Positions 23,989 through 33,596 of a stretch of 64,000 nucleotides of DNA are shown here, piece after piece. The translations under genes were made by a program, and so were the position numbers. Below the pieces are notes generated by a model. It searched no databases, was not told the DNA's origin, and worked only from the letters and a program-made list of their open reading frames with translations. The DNA lies in contig CADAYD010000007.1 in assembly GCA_902791985.1 (NCBI GenBank), forward strand, positions 21,881 through 85,880, written 5' to 3'. Origin of the DNA: an uncultured bacterium. Lineage in GTDB: Bacteria; Cyanobacteriota; Vampirovibrionia; Gastranaerophilales; Gastranaerophilaceae. Position 1 is the stretch's first letter; every line of letters starts with the position of its first letter.

Positions 23989-24741
23989 CTAATTTATTCT
24001 TTGAAACATATATCCGATACCGCGAGCGGTCAAAATCAATTCAGGATTAGCCGGATCTGTTTCAAGTTTTGAACGTAATCTTGAGATGTGAACGTCAACA
24101 ACTCTTGTATCTATTCTGTGATCAGGCGGATAAGCCCAAACGTGTTGCAAAATTTCGTTTCTTGAAAATGCTTGACCTGAATTATTAACCAATAATTCGA
24201 GTAAACTGAATTCCATTCCGGTTAATCTGATTCTGTCATTTTTGCGATATACTTGACGACGAGCGGTATCAATTTTGATATTACCCGTAGTTATTACATT
24301 TTTAGTCACTTTGCCTGATGCGTTTGGCATCTCGCGATTATTTGTTCTTCTAAGAACTGCTTTAACCCTTGCTTCAAGTTCTTTCGGACTGAATGGTTTA
24401 ATAACATAGTCATCGGCTCCAAGTTCCAAGCCGGTAATTCTTTCGGATACATCTCCCAATGCTGTAAGAATAATAATCGGAACATCAGATGTTCTTCTGA
24501 TTTCTCTTGTTACCGCATAACCGTCCATCTTTGGCATCATTACGTCTAAAACTACCAAATCAGGGTTGTTTTTATTAAATGATGCAACGGCTTCTTCTCC
24601 GTCTTGGGCAGTATAAACATCATAACCAGCCATCTTCAATCTGGTTTCCAAAATTCTTCGGATACTTGATTCATCGTCAGCTAAAAGTATTCTTTGACGA
24701 TTATCGCCTTCATTGTTCGGCATTTCAACATTTTCTGACAT
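23989..24741 (-). CDS. OmpR/PhoB-family response regulator, RpaB-like
   Basis: A 250-aa two-domain regulator. The receiver (about 17-135) has the acidic pair ADDE, the phosphoacceptor Asp in VVLDVMMPKMDG, the switch Thr in ILTALG and Lys in VIKPFSPKE. The C-terminal winged helix carries RLTGMEFSLLELLVNN and VDVHISRLRSKLE. The linker and DNA-binding wording resemble RpaB/ycf27 regulators of Cyanobacteria, which fits a cyanobacterial-lineage host. No kinase is adjacent; the only kinase in the window is the orphan at 54542. It has its own terminator. The family is certain, RpaB orthology is probable. Confidence 0.9.
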   Translation of the reverse strand: MSENVEMPNNEGDNRQRILLADDESSIRRILETRLKMAGYDVYTAQDGEEAVASFNKNNPDLVVLDVMMPKMDGYAVTREIRRTSDVPIIILTALGDVSERITGLELGADDYVIKPFSPKELEARVKAVLRRTNNREMPNASGKVTKNVITTGNIKIDTARRQVYRKNDRIRLTGMEFSLLELLVNNSGQAFSRNEILQHVWAYPPDHRIDTRVVDVHISRLRSKLETDPANPELILTARGIGYMFQRIN

Positions 24742-24912
24742 AGTGACTTCCTTATTTTTAAAATGCTACCTAATTTATAAAAATATAAATAAATATTACG
24801 TTTTGTTTCTTTTTCTATACTTTTATAACAGTATGTTACACTAAGTTACAAAAAATTGCAAGAGGAAAATTGATATTTTTTGTTTTTTTTGTTTTTCTGT
24901 ACTATTGGATAA

Positions 24913-25656
24913 TTAGGCTTTTTTGCAGAGTTTTTGACTTACTATTTGTCTGAATTTTTCAAGGTCGTCTTTTGTGTCAATCCCGACCGGTACAAAATTT
25001 ACAACCGAAGTTTTGATTTTCATTCCGTTTTCCAATGCTCGCAATTGCTCAAGGCTTTCGGTTTGTTCAAGCATTGTTTGCGGTAATGATGTCATGACTT
25101 CTAAAGCGCGGCGTTTGTAACCGTAAATTCCAAGATGACCGTAAAATTTAGCAAATCCTAAGTTCCGTTCATAAGGGATTTTTGAACGTGAAAAATATAG
25201 TGCAAATCCGTTTTTGTCTATTACACACTTGACAAGATTAGGATTATCTGCTTCAGATTCACTAATTTCTCTAATAAGCGTTGAAATATCCGCATTTTTA
25301 TCGTCTTTAACGTTCTTTAAAACAGCATCTATGCTCTCTGGTTCAATAAGAGGTTCATCTCCTTGAAGGTTGCAAATATATTCAATTTCACTATGGCGTG
25401 AAACAACTTCCATTATCCTATCCGATCCGGATTTGTGCTCGGTTGAAGTTAATTCAACTTCTCCGCCAAATCTTTTTACGCAATCGTAAATGCGTTCATC
25501 ATCTGTTGCGACGATAATAATATCCGCTAATTTTGATTGCTGAGCTTTTTCATAAACCCATTGTATTACAGGTTTATCCAAAACTTTTAATAACGGTTTG
25601 CCTTCAAGACGACTTGAACCGTATCTCGCAGGAATAATTATTGCACTTTTTCCCAT
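24913..25656 (-). CDS. kdsB: 3-deoxy-manno-octulosonate cytidylyltransferase
   Basis: A 247-aa CMP-Kdo synthetase, which activates Kdo with CTP for attachment to lipid A. It shows the N-terminal nucleotide-binding ARYGSSRLEGKPL, the NLQGDEPLI motif binding metal and CTP, and FYGHLGIYGYKR. The length matches the family (~245-250). The start follows AGGAGGG. With lpxB, msbA and the heptose kinase it supports a Kdo-containing LPS. It appears monocistronic. Confidence 0.95.
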   Translation of the reverse strand: MGKSAIIIPARYGSSRLEGKPLLKVLDKPVIQWVYEKAQQSKLADIIIVATDDERIYDCVKRFGGEVELTSTEHKSGSDRIMEVVSRHSEIEYICNLQGDEPLIEPESIDAVLKNVKDDKNADISTLIREISESEADNPNLVKCVIDKNGFALYFSRSKIPYERNLGFAKFYGHLGIYGYKRRALEVMTSLPQTMLEQTESLEQLRALENGMKIKTSVVNFVPVGIDTKDDLEKFRQIVSQKLCKKA

Positions 25657-25708
25657 ATTTCCCTCCTTGCATCAATTATACTATAGCTTAAAAAAACTTT
25701 ATATTATA

Positions 25709-25737
25709 GCAATTTTTTTTTGAATAACGTTTTTATA
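25709..25737 (+). promoter_or_regulatory. GCAATT-N17-TTTATA match, weak candidate copy 6
   Basis: GCAATT (25709-25714), spacer 17, TTTATA (25732-25737). The AC before TTTATA seen in four other copies is missing. The -10 position overlaps ATG 25737 and would place the transcript start at about ATG 25743. Confidence 0.4.
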
Positions 25738-25742
25738 TGAGT

Positions 25743-28541
25743 ATGGTAAATGTAAGTAAGATAGTAAAAGGTTTAACTAATATCGGTTCTGATGCGTTTT
25801 CTCATGTACATGTAAAAGCGCCGCAAACTAACCCGGAGTCTGGAGAAAAACTTTCAGGTGGGATTTCAAAAGAGGCATCTGATGTTGTTTCCGGCTATGG
25901 AAAGGCATTGATTACTTCAAAAACGAAATTATTGGGCTCTCACAAAGATTATGAAGACGAAATGCGGATTTTGGCAAAAAAATTCCCTAGAACTTCAGCC
26001 AATGGGACAATTCCGATTGATGAAGCAGTAAAAGAATTTGATATGCTTGATTTGTCTGAAAATCAAAAAGCCGATCTTCTTCTTGCCTGTGCATTTCAGA
26101 CCAAATCAAATGAAACAGTATTGAGCAGACCTGCTTTGTATATGGCAAAATATGTTATACTTGACTGCTATGGAAAAGTCCCTAATAAACTTGATAAAGC
26201 TATTAGGACTGCAATATATGATGAAGGAAAAGTCTTTGATGTTGATTTCTTTTATGATTTATTCAAGCCAAGGACTTGGGTGCCAAAAAGAAGTGCAGAA
26301 TTTAAGAAAAGTCCTACAGGGAGTGACAAATTAGCACATTTTAACATGGCAAGAAAAGGTGCAATTTATGATGCTTTGAGAGAAAATTCAACGAAGCGTT
26401 CAAAAATCAGCATTAAAACGACTGATATATTTACTCCTTTGGATAAAGTCAGTGAAAATATCGCAAGTAAATTAGATGCTTTAATTGAATCCGGAGTCGA
26501 GATTCCTCAAGAATTAGTTAAAACAATGAAAAGCGAATTGACAAAATATAATTTTGATTTAAAGAAAGTATTTGCGGATTATTATTCTTTATTGAAAGAG
26601 TGTCAAACACTTGAAGATGTAAAAAAAATTTATCCGGAATTAAGGTTTCCGACAGAGTTAAGGAAAAAAGATTTTAATATTAATACCACAATCGATTTAA
26701 GTCTCAGAATGAAGCAAGGTGGAATTGATAAACCTGTCATTGAGGCATTACAAAAACTTTATACCGAATTTACTCCCGCGAGCAAGACGTTCATACATAT
26801 TGACGGCAGCACAAGTACAAATGTTGTGAATTTAAGACGTGCCGGATACGTGCTCAGTGAGCCTGATGAAAAAGTACTTGGTTTTCTGAAAGAATGTGAA
26901 GATACACAATTAAAATACAAAAAAATATCCCAAATGAGTCAAGACAAGTTAGAACCGCTGATTGAAAAGCACGCGCTTCGTACAAGCGGGGTTTGGAAAG
27001 ATTTTATTGAAATTACTAAATCAGGGAAATGGATGCCAATCAGGCTAATTAAAAATAAGAGAATGTATCCTGAAACTACAAAATACAGTACAGAAAAACT
27101 AGTTGATACATATTTATTTAATTTATTCTTGCGCAATCCGTATCAAAGATATTCTCCAAATCCTTTGTGTCGTTTTGATGGTATAAATTATCTTGATGAC
27201 ACGGCAAAAAACATACTTAATCGTACCTATATGATTAGATTTTTAACCAAAGAAGAAGGTATACCTGCAAATATTACTTGGACGGAATTTGTCAAGAAAT
27301 ATAGCAAGGACTTTGAAGAATTTAAACGCCAATTTGATATAGCGGCGATTGGAAAATCATTTGAACATATAGAAGATACTTATCATAGACATTTTTACAG
27401 AAGTTATTGGACAAATGCTCGTTTTGAAACTCTCCAAAAACAAATGGAAAAATCTCGAGATATAGCGTATGAAAAGGTCATTTGGGGTGAAGAATTCCGC
27501 CAAAAAGAAATTGATGTCAATCAAGTCAAAAATCTTGTCAAGGCAGATGAAGGCATTTGTGCTGAGCCCGCCGCAAAACTCATTGACCCTAAAGAATTTA
27601 GCAACTACAAATATCGTGTACTTACAATCCGTGACCCTAAATTACGTGAAAAATTCCAAAGTGCAATAGCACAAGGTAGAGAAACCAATGCGGATTATTT
27701 TAAAGTCTATAACGACATTCTAAGTGAAGCATTTGATGGGAAACATGTAGACGAAACCAAGGCTCATGCGCTCATAAATATCCATGAAAAATATTTGTCC
27801 GAAGCCGTTGAAGGAACACAGAGTATCACAGAAGCCGAATTTAAAGCGCAAATTTTGGCTAAATATAAAACTTCATCAGGAATCAATTATGAAAAGATTG
27901 TAAAAGATACAAATGCAGGAGCAGATTATGTAAGACTTTCTGCTGAACTTATCGATGAAAATTCAACTGAATTTTTGACGGAACTTGAGCGTAGATTCAA
28001 GGATGATTATGCAGGTATCAATGAAATTATAGAAAAATATTTACAAACTCCGCAAATTTTCAGAGAAAAATTTAGAAATATTTATACAAAATCAACTCCG
28101 AGTTGTCCGAATATTGTTTTGCATAGGGAACTTTCAACATTCTTAGAAAAAATTGAAGGTTGGCACTTTGAACGTGATGAATTAATCAACTTAGATAAAG
28201 AAAAATTAGGCCAATTTGATGATAATTTTTCACAATATGTTGTACTCCCACTGGAATTAAAAGAAAAAATTTGGAAATTATCTGCACAAAATTATGAAAC
28301 GTGTGACGAACTATTAACGAAATTTTATAACAATGCTAAAAAGCGTACCGGTGAATCTGGCGGCACAGGGCTTAAAACACTGACTCAAACAGGTAAAAAT
28401 AAAAAGAGTCTGCCACCTGAATTGAAGATTTTAGGTAAACATGGCGGATGGAGATTGTACTCCAGAAAAGCAACCCCAGAAGACATCGAAAAATATGGAA
28501 AAGTTAAATACGTATTCTATGACGTTGTAAAAACGCACTAG
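25743..28541 (+). CDS. Large hypothetical protein, ~932 aa
   Basis: No domain is recognised in this long, charged, mostly helical protein. ATG 25737 and ATG 25743 are both in frame; neither has a ribosome site, and a candidate promoter ends at 25737, so 25743 with a leaderless mRNA is my choice. There is no signal peptide or obvious membrane segment. Recurrent aromatic/charged blocks such as DTYHRHFYRSYW and the C-terminal LKILGKHGGWRLYSRK give no clear repeat. The stop is one base from the convergent prmA stop. It may be a lineage-specific cytoplasmic or non-Sec secreted protein. Confidence 0.75.
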   Translation: MVNVSKIVKGLTNIGSDAFSHVHVKAPQTNPESGEKLSGGISKEASDVVSGYGKALITSKTKLLGSHKDYEDEMRILAKKFPRTSANGTIPIDEAVKEFDMLDLSENQKADLLLACAFQTKSNETVLSRPALYMAKYVILDCYGKVPNKLDKAIRTAIYDEGKVFDVDFFYDLFKPRTWVPKRSAEFKKSPTGSDKLAHFNMARKGAIYDALRENSTKRSKISIKTTDIFTPLDKVSENIASKLDALIESGVEIPQELVKTMKSELTKYNFDLKKVFADYYSLLKECQTLEDVKKIYPELRFPTELRKKDFNINTTIDLSLRMKQGGIDKPVIEALQKLYTEFTPASKTFIHIDGSTSTNVVNLRRAGYVLSEPDEKVLGFLKECEDTQLKYKKISQMSQDKLEPLIEKHALRTSGVWKDFIEITKSGKWMPIRLIKNKRMYPETTKYSTEKLVDTYLFNLFLRNPYQRYSPNPLCRFDGINYLDDTAKNILNRTYMIRFLTKEEGIPANITWTEFVKKYSKDFEEFKRQFDIAAIGKSFEHIEDTYHRHFYRSYWTNARFETLQKQMEKSRDIAYEKVIWGEEFRQKEIDVNQVKNLVKADEGICAEPAAKLIDPKEFSNYKYRVLTIRDPKLREKFQSAIAQGRETNADYFKVYNDILSEAFDGKHVDETKAHALINIHEKYLSEAVEGTQSITEAEFKAQILAKYKTSSGINYEKIVKDTNAGADYVRLSAELIDENSTEFLTELERRFKDDYAGINEIIEKYLQTPQIFREKFRNIYTKSTPSCPNIVLHRELSTFLEKIEGWHFERDELINLDKEKLGQFDDNFSQYVVLPLELKEKIWKLSAQNYETCDELLTKFYNNAKKRTGESGGTGLKTLTQTGKNKKSLPPELKILGKHGGWRLYSRKATPEDIEKYGKVKYVFYDVVKTH

Positions 28542-28542
28542 G

Positions 28543-29454
28543 CTATTTTGTTACCACAAATGATGTCCATTGGTCTTGTTGGATTTCTTCGACAATTTTT
28601 AGGTTTTCGCGTTTAATTGCATCAAGTACCATTTGTTTTTTCTCATCTAAAATTCCGCTTAAAGACAGATAAGCCCCATCTTTCATTATATTTTTTAAAT
28701 CGCCCATAATTTCAGCCAAAACGAAATGCAGAATATTTGCGCACACAAAATCAAATTTATCTTTTATTTTATCCGCACTGCCTAGTTCAAATATGCATTT
28801 TTCCCCGTTTTTGAGTGCGTTTTCTTTAGCAACATCAATAACCGTTTCATCGGTGTCACATCCGTAAACATAAGACGCACCGAGTTTTTTTGCAAGTATT
28901 GATAAAATCCCCGAACCCATTCCGATATCTGCAACTCGGTCATCTTTTTTCATGTATTTTTCAAGTGCTTTCATGCAAAGTTGTGTTGTTTGGTGTGTCC
29001 CCGTTCCGAATGCGCATCCCGGCTCAAGTTTTATGATAATTTCATTTCCTTTAGGTTCGTATTCAATCCAGTCCGGCACAACGGCAATTCTATCGGTTAC
29101 ATGAGTCACATCCCATTTTTCTTTCCACTTTTGTGACCAGTCTTCGGTTTTCTTTTCTTCAAGCGTAAATTCCCATGAACCGAGTTCGGCATCGGATAGT
29201 CCTCTGCTTTTAAACTCCTGCCTGTATAAATCCAAGACATTCTCAACATCATAGAGCATGTCTTCGTAGTCCTGATTATTTCTTAGAAAAACTCTCAAAG
29301 TGCCTTCTGTGGTATCTATCATTTCAAGGTCTTTATAGGTTTCTTCCGCAAGAATTACACCTTCGCAATCAAAATTATCAAAGAAGATTTCGCTAATCAA
29401 ATCTTCCAATGCAGGATTAATTTTTAATTGTAATTCGTAATATGTTTGGTTCAT
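28543..29454 (-). CDS. prmA: Ribosomal protein L11 methyltransferase
   Basis: A 303-aa SAM-dependent enzyme that methylates ribosomal protein L11. The N-terminal substrate-recognition domain (about 1-110) precedes a Rossmann methyltransferase. That domain has the PrmA motif PGCAFGTGTHQTT, motif I VADIGMGSGILSI and CANILHFVLAE (NPP-like NxL). The length matches the family. It is convergent with the 934-aa orphan. No ribosome site is apparent upstream of ATG 29454, another possible weak-leader start. Confidence 0.94.
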   Translation of the reverse strand: MNQTYYELQLKINPALEDLISEIFFDNFDCEGVILAEETYKDLEMIDTTEGTLRVFLRNNQDYEDMLYDVENVLDLYRQEFKSRGLSDAELGSWEFTLEEKKTEDWSQKWKEKWDVTHVTDRIAVVPDWIEYEPKGNEIIIKLEPGCAFGTGTHQTTQLCMKALEKYMKKDDRVADIGMGSGILSILAKKLGASYVYGCDTDETVIDVAKENALKNGEKCIFELGSADKIKDKFDFVCANILHFVLAEIMGDLKNIMKDGAYLSLSGILDEKKQMVLDAIKRENLKIVEEIQQDQWTSFVVTK

Positions 29455-29573
29455 AGTACTAATTATGTGCGGGCGCTATAGTGTATGTTTAATGAATTTA
29501 TATAAACAATAAAATTTAGGTTTTACATTAAAAATCATATTCTTACTAAGTATTGTATACTTACCCATTCATT

Positions 29574-30527
29574 TTATTCCAAAAATGCACCCATTGCACG
29601 GTATTTGTCATATCTCTGGTTACGAAGTTCTTCGCCTGACATTCCGTCAAGTTCGCTTAACGCATTCAAAATTGTTTCTTTTAAATTATTTGCGGTTTCT
29701 TCGTAATCTGTATGCGCCCCGCCAGTCGGCTCTTTAATCATTCCATCGATAATACCGAATTTGAGCAAATCGGGTGCGGTAATCTTTAATGCTGTAGCTG
29801 CTTCAAGGTTTTTGTTTGCATCACGCCACAAAATTGAAGCACAGCCTTCAGGCGAAATAACCGTATAATAAGCGTGTTCCAGTAAGTAAACTTTATTTGC
29901 GACCGCTAAGCCAAGTGCTCCGCCCGAACAACCTTCGCCTGAAATAATCGCAATAACCGGAACTTTTAGTTTTTGCATCTCTTTTAAATTGTATGCGATA
30001 GCAGCGCCTTGAGCGTGTTTTTCCGCACTAATTCCGGGATATGCCCCCGGAGTATCAATAATTGTTACTATCGGGATATTAAATTTGTTTGCATGATAGA
30101 AAAGCCTTAATGCCTTGCGGTACCCTTCAGGCTGAGGCATTCCAAAGTTGTATTCTAAATTTTCTTTCGTTGACTTACCTTTCATCGTGCCGATAATCAT
30201 AACGGGGCGACCATCAATTTTGGCAAGTCCGCCGACTATTGCTCTGTCATCGGTTCCGACCCTATCACCATGAAATTCGACAAAATCGGTTGTCATAAGT
30301 TTTACATAATCAAGAAATTTAGGTCTTTCCTGATGGCGTGCTATCTGCATTTTTTGAGCGGGGTTAAGATTTTCATATAATTCTTTTTTAAAATCTTCCG
30401 CTTCTCTTTCTAATGTTTCAATCACTTTATTCAAATCCTTACCTGAGTCTGCACTCATTTCTTTAAGTTCTTCTATTTTCTTTTGAATTTCTATTATGGG
30501 TTTTTCAAAATCTAATGACGTACTCAT
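29574..30527 (-). CDS. accA: Acetyl-CoA carboxylase carboxyltransferase subunit alpha
   Basis: A 317-aa carboxyltransferase alpha subunit, which with AccD moves CO2 from biotin-BCCP to acetyl-CoA to make malonyl-CoA. It contains the N-terminal LDFEKPI helix region, EFHGDR, IDTPGAYPG and the oxyanion-hole glycines in SGEGCSGGALG. It lies directly downstream of accD (16 bases), a bacterial arrangement that favours balanced subunits. The start follows AAAGGAG. Confidence 0.96.
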   Translation of the reverse strand: MSTSLDFEKPIIEIQKKIEELKEMSADSGKDLNKVIETLEREAEDFKKELYENLNPAQKMQIARHQERPKFLDYVKLMTTDFVEFHGDRVGTDDRAIVGGLAKIDGRPVMIIGTMKGKSTKENLEYNFGMPQPEGYRKALRLFYHANKFNIPIVTIIDTPGAYPGISAEKHAQGAAIAYNLKEMQKLKVPVIAIISGEGCSGGALGLAVANKVYLLEHAYYTVISPEGCASILWRDANKNLEAATALKITAPDLLKFGIIDGMIKEPTGGAHTDYEETANNLKETILNALSELDGMSGEELRNQRYDKYRAMGAFLE

Positions 30528-30543
30528 TTATATATTGGCTCCT

Positions 30544-31407
30544 TTATTCGTGCATTGACAAAATGTTTGCCAATGTACTTTTTAAATTCTTTCTTGAAGA
30601 TACGACATCAACCTGTCCGTACTTCATTAAGTATTCTGCGGTTTGGAAATCTGCAGGAAGTTTTTGTCTTATTGTTTGCTCAATAACTCTGCGTCCTGCA
30701 AACCCGACTCTTGCGCCCTGCTCTGCGATAATTATATCGCCTAATGTGCCGAAACTCGCCGTAACACCGCCAAATGTCGGGTCTGTAATTACGTTAATAT
30801 ATAACAATCCCGCGTCATCAAGTCTTGCGCATGCGCATGAGGTTTTTGCCATTTGCATAAGGCTTAATGCGCTTTCTTGCATTCTTGCTCCGCCGGATGA
30901 TGTTACTGCTATAACAGGAAGTCTTAATTCAATCGCTTTTTCGATTATGCGTGTAACTTTTTCGCCGACGACACTGCCCATTGAACCGCCCATAAAATCA
31001 AAATCCATAACTGCACATGCCACTTTATGCCCGTCAATGTTGCCTACGCCGGTTATAACTGCATCATTCAATCCTGTTTTTTCCTGCGCTTTAGACAGTC
31101 TGTCCTTATAACTTTCTGTATCGACAAAATCAAGCGGATCTGTCGGTTTGATATTCCCGAACATTTCTTCAAACGTACCTTCATCAAAGAGCTGCTCAAT
31201 TCTTGCTCTTGCGCTCACCCTGAAATGATAATCGCACGCCGGACAAACCATCATATTATCTTCGATATCTTTTTTAAGCAACTGCGCTCCGCAATGAACA
31301 CATTTTGTCCACAAATCGGGGTTCGCTTCGATTTCAACGCGGGCTTCTAATGCTCGGCGCTGAATCTGTGCTTCCTTACGCTTTTCAAACCAATCTTGAA
31401 CTGTCAT
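30544..31407 (-). CDS. accD: Acetyl-CoA carboxylase carboxyltransferase subunit beta
   Basis: A 287-aa beta subunit with the N-terminal zinc ribbon (CVHCGAQ...CPACDYHF). The crotonase-like carboxyltransferase core follows (MDFDFMGGSMGSVVGEK, SSGGARMQE, GGVTASFG). It forms the alpha2beta2 enzyme with AccA encoded just downstream. Biotin for the partner AccB would need the bioD pathway at 4.5 kb. The length is standard. Confidence 0.96.
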   Translation of the reverse strand: MTVQDWFEKRKEAQIQRRALEARVEIEANPDLWTKCVHCGAQLLKKDIEDNMMVCPACDYHFRVSARARIEQLFDEGTFEEMFGNIKPTDPLDFVDTESYKDRLSKAQEKTGLNDAVITGVGNIDGHKVACAVMDFDFMGGSMGSVVGEKVTRIIEKAIELRLPVIAVTSSGGARMQESALSLMQMAKTSCACARLDDAGLLYINVITDPTFGGVTASFGTLGDIIIAEQGARVGFAGRRVIEQTIRQKLPADFQTAEYLMKYGQVDVVSSRKNLKSTLANILSMHE

Positions 31408-31785
31408 ATTAAATAATCCCTTTTTCTATATCCCTAAAGGTAAATTTTATACTTACTAAGACATTTTATAACAAACAATGCTAATAAGCAAAATCTTAAT
31501 ATTTTTCTTACATATTAAGGCAATAGTTAAACAGTGGGAAACGAACAGTTCATATTAGCGCTATTGCACATTCTATAAATACTTGTGTAACGGTCTTTAT
31601 ACTTCTCTATTCGCTTATTAATAAAAAAAACTCCTGCCAAAAGGAGTAATGACAGGATTAGGTTTTATTTGTGTGCTATTGTTTAGCACTGTTAAAAAGA
31701 GACATCTGTTTGACATTATTACTTAATTTTTTATTCCGTCAAATTTTTGTGGCTAAAATTTGTAATTTGTCTTATAATTTTTTTT
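31408..31785. other. Intergenic region accD to TPR gene
   Basis: No protein gene seen. It holds the upstream region of accD, a leftward terminator at 31623-31647 that serves no identified gene, and the promoter of the 31786 gene (TATAAT 31773-31778). The orphan terminator could mark a small minus-strand RNA starting in 31650-31780. Confidence 0.4.
31623..31647 (-). terminator. Orphan leftward terminator
   Basis: On the minus strand ACTCCT-TTTGGC-AGGAGT is followed by TTTTTTT. No minus-strand gene precedes it within 1.4 kb. Confidence 0.65.
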
Positions 31786-32406
31786 ATGAAGAAGATTTTA
31801 ACGGCTTTATTAATAATAGGCATGACATTCACATCAAACTGTTATGCAATTTCGCTAATAAAAGATAAACCTGCGTCGGAACAAATTCAGGATAATCCGA
31901 AAAGTCAGCAGTCAAGAGCTTTGTATGCCCAAAATGATATTGATAAAGCGCTTGAACTTTTAGAGCAAATCCCTGAAGACGAAAGAAGCGCTCAAGATTG
32001 GCTTTTAATCGGCAACATTATGCAGGATAAAGAAGAAATCGACAAAGCGCTTTACATGTTCAATAAATCAGCACAGAAAGAACCGAAGTTTTATAAACCC
32101 CACTACAACATGGGATACATCTATTTGAGCAAAAATCAGCCTAATATGGCACTTGAAGAATTTAAACTTGCAGTAAAATACAAGAATGATTTTTCGTACG
32201 GATATTATAATATCGGCTGTGTGTATCTAAAACTTAAAAAGTATTCGCAGGCAAGATACAATTTCTTCCGTTCTCTCAGTTTAAGAGCCAATGAGCCTGA
32301 TGTATATTATAACATTGCATACACTTACAAGATGCAGAATAAAGAAAAACAGGCGCAGACATACTTAGATTTATATAACCAAATGATGGAGAATCATGAG
32401 TTATAA
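31786..32406 (+). CDS. Exported TPR-repeat protein, 206 aa
   Basis: A Sec-type signal peptide (MKKILTALLIIGMTFTSNCYA) precedes about four tetratricopeptide repeats, e.g. DWLLIGNIMQDKEEIDKALY, KPHYNMGYIYLSKNQPNMAL and YGYYNIGCVYLKLKKYSQA. TPR domains mediate protein contacts, so an envelope scaffold role is likely. I start at ATG 31786: TATAAT at 31773-31778 lies 7 bases upstream, implying a leaderless transcript, and an extension upstream would pre-date transcription. It overlaps the next gene by 11 bases. Confidence 0.85.
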   Translation: MKKILTALLIIGMTFTSNCYAISLIKDKPASEQIQDNPKSQQSRALYAQNDIDKALELLEQIPEDERSAQDWLLIGNIMQDKEEIDKALYMFNKSAQKEPKFYKPHYNMGYIYLSKNQPNMALEEFKLAVKYKNDFSYGYYNIGCVYLKLKKYSQARYNFFRSLSLRANEPDVYYNIAYTYKMQNKEKQAQTYLDLYNQMMENHEL

Positions 32407-33091
32407 AGGGATAATATTTGATTTTAACGGAACTCTTTATTGGGACAGCGCAAAACATAAACAAGCTTGGCGTGAGTTTTCAAAGCGCATAAGAGGAACT
32501 GAATTCAGTGATGAAGAAATGGTTTTACATATGTTTGGCAGAACTAATGAAGAAATCATAGAGTATGCAATCGGAAGAAAACCTGAACCTGAAATGGTTG
32601 AAAAATACGGACAGGAAAAAGAAGAATTATACAGGCAAATGGCAATAAAAGATGCCGAGAATTTTCATCTGGCAAAAGGTGCTGTGGAATTTTTGGATTA
32701 TTTAAAGGATAATAATATTCCAAGAACCATTGCCACTATGTCTGATAAAACAAATGTTGATTTTTATTTTGAAAATTTTAACTTGGGTAAATGGTTTTAT
32801 ATAGATAAGGTAGTATATGCGGACGGCATAGTTCCCAGTAAGCCTGCACCGGATATTTATCAAATAGCGGCTAAGAATTTGGGTTTAGAACCTAAAGATT
32901 GTATTGTTGTCGAAGATGCTATTTCAGGAATAAAATCAGCACGAAGCGCGGGCATAGGTAAAATTATAGCGATTTGCTCCGAAGAGCCATACGAATTTTA
33001 TACCTCAATGCCTGAAGTTAGCGAAATTATAAGAAATTTTTGTGAATTTGACAGAAATTTATTTACACTAAAAACCGAATGCTCAAAATAG
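32396..33091 (+). CDS. HAD-superfamily hydrolase, beta-phosphoglucomutase-like
   Basis: A 231-aa HAD protein with helical cap, of the phosphoglycolate phosphatase/beta-PGM subgroup. Motif I is DFNGTL, with nucleophile Asp but Asn where most family phosphatases have the acid/base Asp. Motif II is ATMSDKT, motif III Lys lies in PSKPAPDIY and motif IV is VVEDAISGI. The start overlaps the TPR gene by 11 bases, so the two are coupled. The Asn suggests altered chemistry or slow turnover; the substrate is unknown. Confidence 0.88.
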   Translation: MSYKGIIFDFNGTLYWDSAKHKQAWREFSKRIRGTEFSDEEMVLHMFGRTNEEIIEYAIGRKPEPEMVEKYGQEKEELYRQMAIKDAENFHLAKGAVEFLDYLKDNNIPRTIATMSDKTNVDFYFENFNLGKWFYIDKVVYADGIVPSKPAPDIYQIAAKNLGLEPKDCIVVEDAISGIKSARSAGIGKIIAICSEEPYEFYTSMPEVSEIIRNFCEFDRNLFTLKTECSK

Positions 33092-33130
33092 TTTGCGCAT
33101 CCGGTTTATTATTGCCAAAGAAAACAGGTA

Positions 33131-33596
33131 CTATGATTTTGGCAGCAGAGCTTTCAACGTTTCGATAATTTTTCTGCCCGCATCATCAATAGGAGCATAG
33201 GCTTTTAAGAAATAATCACCCGGAATAGGATACGGTTTGCCTTCGGCATCAATAGCTTCCATCGCTTGAATCCCGTTAACTTTAGTTTTTTCAACACCTT
33301 CTCGGGAGACAATTTTGTCACCTTTAGGCAAATCGGCCTCAATATAAACAGGTTTATCCATACGGGTTTGGAAAATGTCACCTTCAAGATGTTCATACTT
33401 ATCTGCTAATGCTTTTGGACCAATAGGATATTGTTCTCCGTTTAACAGATTTGTAACTAAGGAATCGCCTGCTTTGCCATCAAGCATCCCTTCTCCCCAT
33501 GGGTTTTTAACTTTGAACGGTTCTGTCATTTTTTTTTGCAGAGATTTTCCCCGGCAATTTCTGAAAAGTTGCGCCAAATGAAACTGAGTTTACCAT
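33131..33596 (-). pseudogene. Small gene with frameshift at an A9 run
   Basis: A strong ribosome site (AGGAGGT) precedes ATG 33596, which opens MVNSVSFGATFQKLPGK, but this frame stops after 29 codons. At a run of nine A (minus strand, 33537-33529) the frame just behind continues as MTEPFKVKNPWGEGML to 33131. Removing one A would fuse both into a ~154-residue protein. The downstream part has PIGPKALADKYEH and a Lys/Asp-rich C-terminus of no known family. It may be a true mutation, a consensus error, phase variation, or transcriptional slippage. If unfused, the downstream frame can start at ATG 33529 without a ribosome site. Confidence 0.65.

Noticed and set aside
30515..31111. 198-aa frame antisense to accD
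   Set aside because: Shadow of a strongly conserved gene on the other strand.
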